A stretch of 64,000 nucleotides of DNA from UMGS1370 sp046957575. GTDB taxonomy: Bacteria > Bacillota > Clostridia > Lachnospirales > Lachnospiraceae. Position 1 is the stretch's first letter; the number at the start of each line of letters is the position of its first letter. Location of the stretch: positions 1-64,000 of the forward strand of contig JBKUOG010000011.1 in the NCBI GenBank assembly GCA_046957575.1, written 5' to 3'. The notes beneath the pieces are model-generated. The model had not been told where the DNA came from. It was given only the letters and a program-made list of their open reading frames with translations, and ran no database searches. Positions 33,206-42,255 of this stretch are shown here, piece by piece. The position numbers and the translations under genes are program-made.

Positions 33206-34486
33206 ATGGAGAAAACACAATCCCTTGACACAATTTGCATCCAGGGCGGATGGAAGCCAAAGAATGGAGAATCGCGGGTGCTTCCGATTTACCAGAGCAC
33301 GACTTTTAAATATGAGACCAGTGAGCAGATGGGCCGTTTGTTTGACTTGGAGGAAGACGGATATTTTTATACACGTTTAGCCAACCCTACCAATGATGCA
33401 GTAGCAGAGAAGATTTGCCAGCTGGAAGGCGGCGTGGCAGCCATGCTGACCTCTTCCGGACAGGCGGCAAATTTTTACGCAGTATTTAACATCTGTTCCG
33501 CAGGAGACCATGTAATCAGCGCAGCCACCATTTATGGCGGTACGTCTAACCTGTTTACCGTAACCATGAAAAAAATGGGGATTGAAGTAACCCTGGTGGA
33601 TCCAGACGCGTCAGAAGAAGAACTGGAACAGGCTTTCCGTCCAAACACCAAGGCGGTATTTGGAGAAACCATTGCAAATCCGGCGCTGGTTGTCCTGGAT
33701 ATTGAAAAATTTGCCAGACTTGCCCACAAACATGGAGTTCCTCTGATTGTAGATAATACCTTTGCAACGCCGATTAACTGCCGGCCGTTTGAGTGGGGGG
33801 CTGATATTGTAACCCATTCTACCACCAAGTACATGGATGGACATGCAATGTGCGTTGGCGGCTGTATTGTAGACAGCGGCAATTTTGACTGGAATGCCCA
33901 TGCAGAAAAGTTCCCAGGACTTACTACGCCAGACGATTCTTACCATGGGGTTATTTATACAGAACGTTTTGGAAAGAAAGCATACATTACAAAGGCAACT
34001 GCCCAGATTATGAGAGACTTAGGATCGATTCAGTCCCCGCAGAACGCATTTTTATTAAACGTTGGTTTGGAAACCCTTCATCTTCGGATTCCGCGCCATT
34101 GTGAAAACGCATTAAAGGTTGCTTCTTATTTAAAAAGCAGAGAAGACGTGGCATGGGTCAACTATCCTGGACTGGAGGGAGATAAGTACCATGAACTGGC
34201 AGAAAAATACCTTCCAAACGGTTCCTGCGGCGTAATTTCCTTTGGATTAAAGAGCGGAAGACAGGGCGCCCAGGCATTTATGGATAAGTTAAAGCTGGCG
34301 GCCATTGTTACCCATGTAGCAGATGCAAGAACCAGTGTGCTTCATCCGGCCAGCCATACACACAGGCAATTAAATGACGAGCAGTTGGCAGAGGCAGGAG
34401 TGGATCCGTCCTTAATCCGTTTAAGTGTCGGCATTGAGAATACAGACGATATTATTGAAGACCTTCGCCAGGCATTAGAGGATTAA
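33206..34486 (+). CDS. metY: O-acetylhomoserine sulfhydrylase / aminocarboxypropyltransferase
   Basis: The 426-residue PLP enzyme of the Cys/Met metabolism family makes homocysteine from O-acetylhomoserine and sulfide (or methionine from methanethiol). The PLP lysine lies in HSTTKYMDGHAMCVGG (about residue 210). YQSTTFKYETSEQMGRLFDL near residue 29, SGQAANFYAVFNI and the C-terminal ADARTSVLHPASHTHRQL are typical of MetY. CAGGAGGAAAAAGCA precedes the ATG. No SAM riboswitch or T-box is visible in the short leader. Confidence 0.93.
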   Translation: MEKTQSLDTICIQGGWKPKNGESRVLPIYQSTTFKYETSEQMGRLFDLEEDGYFYTRLANPTNDAVAEKICQLEGGVAAMLTSSGQAANFYAVFNICSAGDHVISAATIYGGTSNLFTVTMKKMGIEVTLVDPDASEEELEQAFRPNTKAVFGETIANPALVVLDIEKFARLAHKHGVPLIVDNTFATPINCRPFEWGADIVTHSTTKYMDGHAMCVGGCIVDSGNFDWNAHAEKFPGLTTPDDSYHGVIYTERFGKKAYITKATAQIMRDLGSIQSPQNAFLLNVGLETLHLRIPRHCENALKVASYLKSREDVAWVNYPGLEGDKYHELAEKYLPNGSCGVISFGLKSGRQGAQAFMDKLKLAAIVTHVADARTSVLHPASHTHRQLNDEQLAEAGVDPSLIRLSVGIENTDDIIEDLRQALED

Positions 34487-34505
34487 TGGTGAATGGCGCC
34501 AGAAA

Positions 34506-34534
34506 AAGCAGGAGACCTTTCAGATTTCCTGCTT
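34506..34534 (-). terminator. Terminator between metY and the convergent kinase gene
   Basis: AAGCAGGAGA and TTTCCTGCTT form a hairpin with one mismatch. On the minus strand it is followed by TTTTTCT, so it mainly ends the minus-strand gene and may also stop metY transcripts. Confidence 0.75.
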
Positions 34535-34568
34535 CTTCTTCGTTCTGTTCTGAAAGCTGGGATTTCTA

Positions 34569-35117
34569 TTAATCTAAGTGATTTCGTATCACCTCTAAAC
34601 ATTCACTCAAAGCCTTTTCTCCATTATCTGTAAAAATTATTGTTGCCAAGCCATCCACGCTTTCATCCCACTTCTCATATTCTATATTTAGCACGTTATC
34701 CCATGTGGGAAGATTATGACCAACTATATCGGATTTTCGTTGTTCGATTCGTTTTTTATGTAACAACAGATCCTTTGTTTTTAGCTCAAACTGTAAGAGA
34801 TTTGCATTAGACTCTTTAGCTAAATCTCGAAATAACTTTCTAGTCAAATGCAATGGATTGACTGTATCAACGATTACACCTAACCCCAAATTAAGATTTT
34901 CTCTTGCAAGATTGATTATTGCATCATATCCTTCCCCGTTTGATCCGGCGATGGCATTATATTTATAAAATGGTACCTCTATACAATCTAAACGAAGATA
35001 TACCAGAGATAATTTTTTTGCCAATGATTTTGCCAAGGTGGTTTTACCTGTTCCCGGCAATCCTGCTAATGTTATAAATAAGGGTTTGCGATTTTGATAA
35101 TCTAATTGAAAATCCAT
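34569..35117 (-). CDS. P-loop kinase-like ATPase
   Basis: The 182-residue protein has a Walker A GLPGTGKTTLAKSLA (residues 18-32) and the general pattern of small-molecule kinases of the AAA_33 type, with a short Asp-containing segment VIVDTVNPLH near 92. The substrate is unknown. Antibiotic-modifying and adenylylsulfate-type kinases share the fold. It is AT-rich compared with neighbours on either side and lies in a small accessory patch (34.5-36.1 kb), so horizontal acquisition is likely. Confidence 0.75.
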   Translation of the reverse strand: MDFQLDYQNRKPLFITLAGLPGTGKTTLAKSLAKKLSLVYLRLDCIEVPFYKYNAIAGSNGEGYDAIINLARENLNLGLGVIVDTVNPLHLTRKLFRDLAKESNANLLQFELKTKDLLLHKKRIEQRKSDIVGHNLPTWDNVLNIEYEKWDESVDGLATIIFTDNGEKALSECLEVIRNHLD

Positions 35118-35150
35118 TAATGTTTCATCTCCAAACTGGAAGTTATGATA

Positions 35151-35548
35151 TTAACTTAAACACCATTTCGCAATACTTTCAATCAGGTTTGCAGGCAATG
35201 CTTTATCGTATGGGAAATATATTGCATTTTTCTTAGTAGCAAATTTGGCCAAGTCCAATGCAAACCTCTCGATCGCTTCAACCCCTACATAAAAACTGAT
35301 GTGTTTTTTACAAGCAGAAAATGAGATGGATTTTCCTTCACTCTCATAATATGGCATACTCCATAATATACGCTCGCTTACACCCGGAACACTGTTTCTT
35401 AATATTGTCATCATTTCTGTTAAGGGTGTGTGTGTGTTTCTACGGGTTGTGAATCTATATATTCTAATACTGTTTGAGGCGCTTTCCCACAGTAATGACC
35501 TTGATTTGTTCTTTTAAATTCTCTACCACATTTTGGACATTGCCACAT
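35151..35548 (-). pseudogene. Zinc-ribbon DUF1801 protein, frameshifted in an (AC)5 tract
   Basis: The reading frame starts at ATG 35548 (TTAGGAGAAAACGGAAT upstream) with MWQCPKCGREFKRTNQGHYC and continues to EYIDSQPVETHTHP, then stops. In another frame the rest of the domain follows: LTEMMTILRNSVPGVSERIL, WSMPYYESEGKSI, then FPYDKALPANLIESIAKWCL. The join is at ACACACACAC (35427-35436). Removing one AC unit restores a protein of about 131 residues of the usual zinc-ribbon plus DUF1801 type. It is probably inactive as sequenced, unless the downstream ATG (35414) gives a shortened product. Confidence 0.85.
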
Positions 35549-35606
35549 ATTCCGTTTTCTCCTAAAATCCCGATTTTGTTTTGCTTAATTTCCCAATAAA
35601 TGAGAA

Positions 35607-35861
35607 TTATTCAATCCCTGTGAGTTCATCTATATTAGGCTTTCTCACATGACTAATCATATCTTTATGACAAGCACCAAATTCAGCATAATTATTTTTC
35701 GCTTGGCTTAGGCTCACTCGATTACAATCACATTCTTCATTTGGATCATCATAAGCTATTGGATCATCTTCCCAAAAACAAACAGGACAAATATCATAAT
35801 TACCATCTGGTTTGCTATCAAAAGTAAAATATCCACAACATGGACATTTATATTTTTTCAT
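35607..35861 (-). CDS. CPCC-family cysteine-rich protein
   Basis: The 84-residue protein has two zinc-binding Cys clusters, YKCPCCGYFTF and YDICPVCFWEDDP, the signature of the CPCC family (PF14206), then a helical C-terminus. The function is unknown; it is often found in mobile or toxin/immunity contexts. AGGTGAACAC precedes the ATG at 35861, so the longer frame to 35921 was trimmed. Confidence 0.85.
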   Translation of the reverse strand: MKKYKCPCCGYFTFDSKPDGNYDICPVCFWEDDPIAYDDPNEECDCNRVSLSQAKNNYAEFGACHKDMISHVRKPNIDELTGIE

Positions 35862-36127
35862 GTGTTCACCTCTAAACTTCCGATTTTCCAATTCCCTTCT
35901 AGTTGTTTTTATCCTTCCCAAAGCATCCTATTGAAACAATTCCAAAACCGACAACTCCAAGCGTATAGGCCCAGAAAGTATTTGTGCTATTTGCTCCTCC
36001 TAATTATACCAGTTCCCCCTAGCCATCACAACAAAAATCATCTTGTAATTTTTTTCCAGAAAATCACAAAATGAACACATTCTTCTGTTAAAGTTACCCC
36101 TAGGAATGAATAGGAGAGGAGCTTTAT
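35862..36127. other. Intergenic stretch with a small membrane-peptide remnant
   Basis: On the minus strand (about 36003 to 35899) a frame without a start codon reads NSTNTFWAYTLGVVGFGIVS, then IGCFGKDKNN and TAG, preceded by AGGAGGAG. It looks like the remains of a short membrane protein. The rest holds a leader for the SLH gene (plus strand), where no convincing -35/-10 pair is seen. Confidence 0.35.
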
Positions 36128-37240
36128 ATGAATCAGAGAAAATTTTATGCGGCCCTGACCATGATGGCAGGAGCCGCTTCTGTGATGGTGCCGGTACAAT
36201 CCCAGGCCGCAGTCGGGTACGATATGAGAGAGCGGGTAATTGAGCTGTCCGGCATTACCGATTCTTACAGTACAGGAGCCAGCGTGACCAGAGGGGAATT
36301 TGCTAAAATGCTGGTCCGGGCATCGGATTACAGAAGTACAGTCAGCAGCGAAAGCAGCGTATCCGTATTTTCCGATGTTCCAAAAGACAGCGAATACGCG
36401 TCCTACATCCGGATTGCAGCAAAAGAAGGATGGATGAGCGGATACCTGGGCGGTCAGTTTAAACCAGATGAATACATTACCATGCAGGACGCAGAACGGG
36501 CTGTTCTGGCCATGCTGGGTTATACCAATGAAGATTTTACCGGCGATCAGGTTCATGCCAGAAGCGCCAAATTCCAGTTCTTAGAGCTGGGAGAAGGAAT
36601 CGACCGGGAAAGCGGAGAGGTTTTAAATAAAAAGGACTGCATCAACCTGTTTTACAATCTGCTTCGGACAAAGCCGAAAGATTCCAATACTATTTACGGA
36701 AGTATTCTGGGATGCGAGCTGACCGAGGATGGAGAAATTAATCCGTTAAATATGGTAGACAACAGCTTAAAAGGTCCGAAGCTGGTGCGCCGTTCCCAGA
36801 AACTGTCCAGCGTGATTCCGTTTGATACCTCAGAAGCCAGCTGGTTTTTAAATGGGGAAAGCGCCTATGAAGAAACCGTAAAAAGCGCATTGGCCAATGA
36901 CGGCTATGGTGTGATTTACTGGAATTCCGATACCAAAACCGTCTGGTATTATTCTGCTGACAGTGATGATGAAGATACAGGAAGAGTGGTAGTCCGCGGT
37001 GAAGTTACCCATATCTATTATAATTCTTCCGATGTGATGATCCCAAGTGCAGTGCTTTTAGACAATGACGATGAGGAAGATCCCCAGGCAGAATACACCC
37101 TGACTTCTTCCGAACTCCAATACGCATTTTCCATGTACGGGACAGTAAAGGTCGGTGATGATGTGGTGCTGATTTGTGAAAAAACCACCAATGCAGATGG
37201 AGAACCGACCTATCGGGTCGTAGATTTCTTGGAATTATAA
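36128..37240 (+). CDS. Secreted S-layer-homology (SLH) domain protein
   Basis: The 370-residue protein has a signal peptide (MNQRKFYAALTMMAGAASVM, cleavage probably after SQAA near residue 27). One or two SLH repeats follow: TRGEFAKMLVRASDYR, FSDVPKDSEYASYIRIAAKE and ITMQDAERAVLAMLGYTNEDF. SLH domains bind secondary cell-wall polymers. The C-terminal half is a beta-rich domain of unknown role. AGGAGAGGAGC sets the start. It is 15 bases before the efflux adaptor gene and is likely part of that operon, tying the wall to the exporter. Confidence 0.85.
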   Translation: MNQRKFYAALTMMAGAASVMVPVQSQAAVGYDMRERVIELSGITDSYSTGASVTRGEFAKMLVRASDYRSTVSSESSVSVFSDVPKDSEYASYIRIAAKEGWMSGYLGGQFKPDEYITMQDAERAVLAMLGYTNEDFTGDQVHARSAKFQFLELGEGIDRESGEVLNKKDCINLFYNLLRTKPKDSNTIYGSILGCELTEDGEINPLNMVDNSLKGPKLVRRSQKLSSVIPFDTSEASWFLNGESAYEETVKSALANDGYGVIYWNSDTKTVWYYSADSDDEDTGRVVVRGEVTHIYYNSSDVMIPSAVLLDNDDEEDPQAEYTLTSSELQYAFSMYGTVKVGDDVVLICEKTTNADGEPTYRVVDFLEL

Positions 37241-37255
37241 GACAGGAGAACAGGG

Positions 37256-38953
37256 ATGGAAAAAAAGAGCAGAAAAAGGAAAAAGCTAAATAAAACCGTT
37301 ATTCTCATTGCAGCGCTGGTACTGGTTGCAGCGGCTCTTGCAGGAATCATGGTTTTCAGACAGAAAGCAAAGGCAGCGGCAGCGCCGGCACAGGAAAACC
37401 GGACGGCCACAGTTGCAAAACAGAGTATTACGTCTACCTTGTCGTCTTCCGGCACGTTGGCGGCAAAAGATACCTATACGATTACGTCCCTGGTAGAAGG
37501 GGAAGTGACAATGGCAGATTTTGAGGAAGGGGATCAGGTGGAAAAGGGACAAATTCTCTATCAGATCGATCCATCTTCCATTGACTCGGAGCTGAGTTCT
37601 GCCACCAACTCCGTTTCCAGGGCAGAAAGTTCCTATGACAGCGCCAAAGAGGACTACAGCGAAGCCCAGTCAGAGTGGAGCGGCAATACCTATAAAGCAA
37701 CCGAGACCGGATATATCAAAAACCTGTATGTGGAAGCTGGCGACAAAATTAATAATGGATCCCAGATCGCAGATATTTACAGCGACGCCATGATGAAGCT
37801 GCGGCTGCCGTTTTTAAGAGAAGAAGCGGCTATGATCCAGGTTGGAGACCAGGCCATTGTAACCTTAAGCGGAACCGGAGAACAGTTGGCCGGTCAGGTA
37901 ACTACAGTCAGCAGTATGGACGAAACTCTGGCAGGCGGCAGGCTGGTGCGCTATGTGACCATAATCGTGGCAAATCCAGGCGGTCTGACAACCGACATGA
38001 CGGCCACAGCGGAAGTAGGGGAATTTGCCTGCAGTGAAGAAGGAAGCTTTTCTGTCGCTGTAGATAAAACCATGAGCGCCAGCTTTTCCGGAAATGGCAG
38101 CGCAGAGATTGAACAGCTGTTAGTCAGCGAGGGCGATTATGTAACCGAAGGCCAGCCGATTTTCAGCATTACGTCAAAATCTGCATCCGATCTTTTGGAA
38201 ACTTATAAAAATGCGCTGGATCAGGCAGAGGAAGGGCTGGAGACGGCGAAGAATAAGCTGGAAAGCACCCAGGACAGCCTGGAAAATTATACCATTACGG
38301 CGCCCATATCCGGCCAGGTTATCCAGAAAGCGGCGAAAGTGGGAGACAACATTACCCGATCTGGAAGTTCGGATACTACATTAGCGGTTATTTACGATTT
38401 GTCATCTCTTACCTTTGAGATGTCCATTGATGAACTGGATATTCAGAATGTAAAGGTAGGACAGGAAGTTGAGGTAACAGCAGATGCCTTTGAGGGACAG
38501 ACTTTTTCCGGAACGGTTACCAATGTGAGCCTGCAGAGCACGTACAGCAACGGAGTTACGACTTATCCGGTAACGGTAACGTTAGAGGAATCTGGAGATT
38601 TGCTTCCAGGTATGAATGTAGACGGAACCATTATTATTGACCAGGCAGAAGACGTACTGACCATACCAGTGGATTCCTTAATGAGAGGAAATCAGGTTTA
38701 TGTAAAAGACGATACAATAACAGAACCTGCAGATGGAGTTCCGGTAGGATTTCGGGCAGTCCAGGTAAAAACCGGCCTTACAAACGATACCTATGTAGAA
38801 ATTACAGAAGGACTGTCGGAAGGAGACCAGGTCTATGTAGATGAATCCAGCAAAGAATCTGATATGATGGGAGTTATGATGCAGATGGCGGTTCCTGGCG
38901 GCATGGGAGGCCCAGGCGGGGGCGGTCCTAGCGGCGGCCCAGGCGGAAGATAG
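37256..38953 (+). CDS. HlyD/MacA-type efflux adaptor subunit
   Basis: The 565-residue protein has an N-terminal membrane anchor (about 14-34). Biotinyl-lipoyl half-motifs lie at about 65-110 (TSLVEGEVTMADFEEGDQV...GQILYQID) and 340-380 (TAPISGQVIQKAAKVGDNITRS), with a helical hairpin between them. A beta-barrel and a membrane-proximal domain follow, and then a short Gly/Pro-rich tail (GGMGGPGGGGPSGGPGG). It is long for a Gram-positive MacA-like protein, with an apparently duplicated lipoyl region. It works with the ATPase and permease encoded next. Confidence 0.85.
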   Translation: MEKKSRKRKKLNKTVILIAALVLVAAALAGIMVFRQKAKAAAAPAQENRTATVAKQSITSTLSSSGTLAAKDTYTITSLVEGEVTMADFEEGDQVEKGQILYQIDPSSIDSELSSATNSVSRAESSYDSAKEDYSEAQSEWSGNTYKATETGYIKNLYVEAGDKINNGSQIADIYSDAMMKLRLPFLREEAAMIQVGDQAIVTLSGTGEQLAGQVTTVSSMDETLAGGRLVRYVTIIVANPGGLTTDMTATAEVGEFACSEEGSFSVAVDKTMSASFSGNGSAEIEQLLVSEGDYVTEGQPIFSITSKSASDLLETYKNALDQAEEGLETAKNKLESTQDSLENYTITAPISGQVIQKAAKVGDNITRSGSSDTTLAVIYDLSSLTFEMSIDELDIQNVKVGQEVEVTADAFEGQTFSGTVTNVSLQSTYSNGVTTYPVTVTLEESGDLLPGMNVDGTIIIDQAEDVLTIPVDSLMRGNQVYVKDDTITEPADGVPVGFRAVQVKTGLTNDTYVEITEGLSEGDQVYVDESSKESDMMGVMMQMAVPGGMGGPGGGGPSGGPGGR

Positions 38954-38961
38954 GAGGCGCT

Positions 38962-39684
38962 ATGGAAAATCAGAAAAAAGGAACCCCATTAATTGAATTA
39001 AAGGATATTTATAAGATTTACCAGATGGGAGACGAAGAGGTACGGGCCAATGACGGCATTTCCCTTACCATCTGCAAAGGGGAATTCGTAGCGGTTGTGG
39101 GAAAATCAGGAAGCGGAAAATCTACGCTGATGAACATTATCGGAGCGCTGGATGTGCCGACAGAGGGAAGCTATTTTTTAGGAGGCCAGGATGTCAGCGA
39201 TATGAAAGACGATGAACTGGCAGAAATCCGCAACAAAATGATCGGGTTTATTTTCCAGCAGTATAACCTGCTTCCCAAGCTGAATCTGTTAGAAAATGTA
39301 GAACTGCCGCTGTTATATGCCGGAGTAGGGGCGGCAGAGCGGAGAGAACGGGCGCTGGCTTCTTTAGAAAAAGTGGGACTGAGGGAAAAATACCAGAACC
39401 GGCCCAACCAGCTTTCCGGAGGCCAGCAGCAGAGAGTTTCCATTGCCAGAGCCCTGGCAGGAGATCCGTCGCTGATTCTGGCCGACGAGCCTACCGGCGC
39501 CCTGGATTCCAAAACCAGCAGGGAAGTACTGGACTTTTTAAAGCAGTTAAACCAGGAAGGCAACACCATCGTGATGATTACCCATGACAGTTCCATTGCA
39601 CTAGAGGCAAAGCGGGTAGTCCGGATCCAGGATGGAAAAATTAATTTTGACGGAGATGTAAAAGAGTATGCTTCAATCCTTTAA
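38962..39684 (+). CDS. MacB/LolD-type ABC transporter ATPase
   Basis: The 240-residue nucleotide-binding subunit has Walker A GKSGSGKSTLMNIIGALD, the Q-loop FQQYNLLP, the signature LSGGQQQRVSIARAL, Walker B LILADEPTGALD and the H-loop ITHD. It belongs to the class partnering MacB/FtsX-type permeases. GGAGGCGCT lies before the ATG, 8 bases after the adaptor gene. Its end overlaps the permease start by 17 bases. Confidence 0.95.
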   Translation: MENQKKGTPLIELKDIYKIYQMGDEEVRANDGISLTICKGEFVAVVGKSGSGKSTLMNIIGALDVPTEGSYFLGGQDVSDMKDDELAEIRNKMIGFIFQQYNLLPKLNLLENVELPLLYAGVGAAERRERALASLEKVGLREKYQNRPNQLSGGQQQRVSIARALAGDPSLILADEPTGALDSKTSREVLDFLKQLNQEGNTIVMITHDSSIALEAKRVVRIQDGKINFDGDVKEYASIL

Positions 39685-40846
39685 AATGGCACTTAGGAGT
39701 ATATGGGGCAATAAAATGAGATCCTTTCTGACCATGCTGGGGATTATTATCGGCGTTGCCTCGGTAATTATTCTGGTCAGCGTGGTCAATGGCTATATGT
39801 CTACGGTAGTAGACAGCTTTGCCAGCATGGGAGTCAATCAGATGACGGTCCGGGTTACCAATATTGACAGCCGTTCTGTAGATGATGAAGAGATGTATGG
39901 ATTTTATGAAGAACATCGGGATGTGTTTGCCCAGATGAGCCCCCAGGTAACCATATCTACGACCGTAAAGCATGGAACGGACAGCCTTTCTTCCACCAGC
40001 GTAGGAGGCTACAGCGAAGAATATCTGGATTTAAAGGGATATGAGCTGGAAGCAGGACGCAACATCCAGTATTCCGATCTTGTAAGCAGACAAAAGGTTT
40101 GCGTAATCGGTTATTTTGTGGCGCACGAACTATATGGAAGTCCGGAAAAAGCCTTGGGAGAAACGCTGAAAATCGGAGGATCCGCTTTCAAGATTGTGGG
40201 AGTGGCAGAACGTCAGGACGATGATGAATTGGAAGAAGGAGGAACCGACGATTTCGTATGGATGCCCTATACTGTAGCCGTAAAAATGTCCAGAAATGCC
40301 AGCATTGGCAGTTACGTATTTGCTACAAAAGATGTGTCAGACACCGATACCTGTAAAAATCTGCTGGACGCCTTTTTGATGGAAATTTTTAAAACCGATG
40401 ATTTATATCGAATTATGGCCAACAGCGAGATGCTGGATTCCCTGAATGAGCAGATTGCCATGATGTCCGCCATGTTAGGCGGTATTGCGGGGATTTCCCT
40501 GTTAGTAGCAGGCGTCGGCGTCATGAATATCATGCTGGTTTCCGTAACCGAACGCACCAGGGAAATCGGCATCCGCAAATCCCTTGGAGCCAAAAAACGG
40601 GTTATTATGCAGCAGTTTGTGATTGAAGCGGCAGTGACCAGTTCCATCGGCGGCCTGATTGGAATCCTGGTTGGAGCTATTGCCACCAGACTGGTGGGGC
40701 AGGCCATGGGAATTTCAGCCAGTCCCACATTGGGAGCAGTAGCAGTTTCTTTTGGCGTGTCTGTGGGAATCGGCCTGCTTTTCGGATATATGCCGGCCAG
40801 CAGAGCGGCAAAATTAAACCCTATTGACGCATTGAGAAGTGAATAA
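39668..40846 (+). CDS. MacB-like ABC transporter permease
   Basis: The 392-residue permease has the MacB layout. It has an N-terminal helix (MRSFLTMLGIIIGVASVIIL), a large extracellular MacB_PCD domain (about 45-250) and three C-terminal helices with the FtsX motif TERTREIGIRKSLGAKKR. It ends PASRAAKLNPIDALRSE, a typical close. With the adaptor and ATPase it should export a peptide, toxin or antibiotic. The cargo is not evident. Confidence 0.92.
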   Translation: MLQSFKMALRSIWGNKMRSFLTMLGIIIGVASVIILVSVVNGYMSTVVDSFASMGVNQMTVRVTNIDSRSVDDEEMYGFYEEHRDVFAQMSPQVTISTTVKHGTDSLSSTSVGGYSEEYLDLKGYELEAGRNIQYSDLVSRQKVCVIGYFVAHELYGSPEKALGETLKIGGSAFKIVGVAERQDDDELEEGGTDDFVWMPYTVAVKMSRNASIGSYVFATKDVSDTDTCKNLLDAFLMEIFKTDDLYRIMANSEMLDSLNEQIAMMSAMLGGIAGISLLVAGVGVMNIMLVSVTERTREIGIRKSLGAKKRVIMQQFVIEAAVTSSIGGLIGILVGAIATRLVGQAMGISASPTLGAVAVSFGVSVGIGLLFGYMPASRAAKLNPIDALRSE

Positions 40847-40860
40847 TAACCAGACCTTTC

Positions 40861-40884
40861 AGCCCCGCCCATCCAGGCGGGGCT
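40861..40884 (+). terminator. Terminator of the efflux operon
   Basis: AGCCCCGCC and GGCGGGGCT form a GC-rich hairpin followed by TCTT. The T stretch is weak. Confidence 0.65.
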
Positions 40885-40952
40885 TCTTGCGGTTTATTTT
40901 TAAGTATGTTATACTACGGGAAACGCAGATGCGTGAAAGATAGGTGGTAGGA

Positions 40953-41924
40953 ATGCGAATTGGAAAGAAAACTTCGAAAAAAGAGAAAAAAGCAATGACG
41001 GTTTCTCTTTACGGGAATCTGTTTTTTGTTATCCTGGAACTGATTATGGCAGTTGCAACCGGCTCCCAGGCTGTTCTTCTGGACGCGGTGTATGATGGAA
41101 TTGAGTTTTTCATGCTGCTTCCTTCCGTTTTTTTAATTCCTCTGCTGTATAAGCCAAGCAATGAAAAGTATCCCTTTGGCCATATGCAGATGGAAACCTT
41201 CTTTTTAGTCATTAAGGGCATTACCATGACAGCGGTTACTGTCGGCCTGATTTCCAACAGTATTCACATCCTGCTCCATGGCGGAAGGACGGTAGAGTTT
41301 GAAACCGTTGCCTGGTTTGAACTGTCGGCCTGCATTCTGGGCATTGCAGTGACCCTGTATCTGAGACAGAAAAATAAAAACATGAATTCTCCCATTGTAA
41401 CGGTTGAAATGGAAGGGTGGAAAATCGACAGCATCATTTCTCTGGGAATGACCGCAGCGTTTCTTCTGCCTTACATTGTGCCATTTGCCTGGTTTTCAAA
41501 GCTTACACCATATCTGGACTCTATTTTTACCATTATTTTATCGATGATTATGCTGCCAGTTCCTATCAAGACGGTTATTACCGGAATCAGGGATTTGCTG
41601 CTGATTTCCCCGGAAGAAGAAACGGTTCAGGAAATTAAGGACATTGTAGAACCCATTATCAGGGAAAGCAATTGTTCGGAACTTTCTTATGAGATCGTAC
41701 GGACCGGCAGAAAGCTGTGGATCAGCGCATACATTACATTAGAAAAAGATGAACTTTCCCTCCGCAGGTTTAAGTGGCTTCAAAACCGGTGTATTGTAGC
41801 CCTGGCAGAGAAGTACTCGGATTTTTATTTTGAACTGCTTCCGGAAATTGAATTTAATCTCGACGAAGTGAAAGAGCTTGCATCTACTACATACAGAGGA
41901 GAAGAAAAACATGAAGGTAATTGA
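40953..41924 (+). CDS. Cation diffusion facilitator (CDF) transporter
   Basis: The 323-residue membrane protein has about six helices, then a C-terminal metal-binding-type cytoplasmic domain (about 215-320). The transport-site Asp residues appear in LLDAVYDGIEF (helix 2) and WKIDSIISLG (helix 5). The exact HxxxD or DxxxD spacing of well-studied zinc CDFs is altered, so the metal is uncertain. The GTG at 40944 was dropped in favour of the ATG at 40953. The stop region overlaps the start of the dipeptidase remnant by 14 bases. Confidence 0.82.
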   Translation: MRIGKKTSKKEKKAMTVSLYGNLFFVILELIMAVATGSQAVLLDAVYDGIEFFMLLPSVFLIPLLYKPSNEKYPFGHMQMETFFLVIKGITMTAVTVGLISNSIHILLHGGRTVEFETVAWFELSACILGIAVTLYLRQKNKNMNSPIVTVEMEGWKIDSIISLGMTAAFLLPYIVPFAWFSKLTPYLDSIFTIILSMIMLPVPIKTVITGIRDLLLISPEEETVQEIKDIVEPIIRESNCSELSYEIVRTGRKLWISAYITLEKDELSLRRFKWLQNRCIVALAEKYSDFYFELLPEIEFNLDEVKELASTTYRGEEKHEGN

Positions 41925-42124
41925 TATGCACTGCGATACCATTGGGGAGATTTACCGCAGAAGATGTTCGGGAGAAGAAATTGGACTGGCGTCCAGTCCG
42001 CTTCAGATTGATCTGGAGAAGCTGAAAGCCGGAAATTACAATGGAAAAAGCCGGATTTACGGCCTTGAAAATAGAAGATGTATTTTATAGGAATGTTCTG
42101 CGGGTATATCGGGAACGCTTATAA
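41911..42124 (+). pseudogene. M19 membrane dipeptidase reduced to its two ends
   Basis: The frame begins with MKVIDMHCDTIGEIYRRR (the HxD zinc ligands of peptidase M19) and reads normally to LEKLKAGNY. After that, in a different frame, the typical C-terminal end of the same family follows: EKAGFTALKIEDVFYRNVLR, VYRERL, TAA (42122-42124). About 250-280 internal residues are missing, so one internal deletion with a frame change explains the remnant. GAGGAGAAGAAAAAC is the ribosome binding site. It cannot encode an active enzyme. Confidence 0.85.
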
Positions 42125-42135
42125 AAGAAGATGAT

Positions 42136-42201
42136 TTTACATAGATTTTACATTTGCTACCAAAAGACTTTACAAAGCTTTGCTAAAGTAAAAATTACAA
42201 T
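42136..42201 (+). promoter_or_regulatory. Pho box and promoter for the Na/Pi-phoBR operon
   Basis: TTTACA occurs at 42136, 42147 and 42169, that is at 11-base steps with one degenerate position (42158, TACCAA). This matches the phased TTWACA-like repeats bound by PhoP/PhoB in Gram-positives. The last box occupies the -35 region of a TACAAT -10 box (42196-42201), the normal layout of an activator-dependent promoter. No independent -35 is visible. Confidence 0.75.
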
Positions 42202-42255
42202 GGCAGAGAACGTCTACGCTTTGCCATAATACATGGGAAAAATTTGGAGGAAAGT

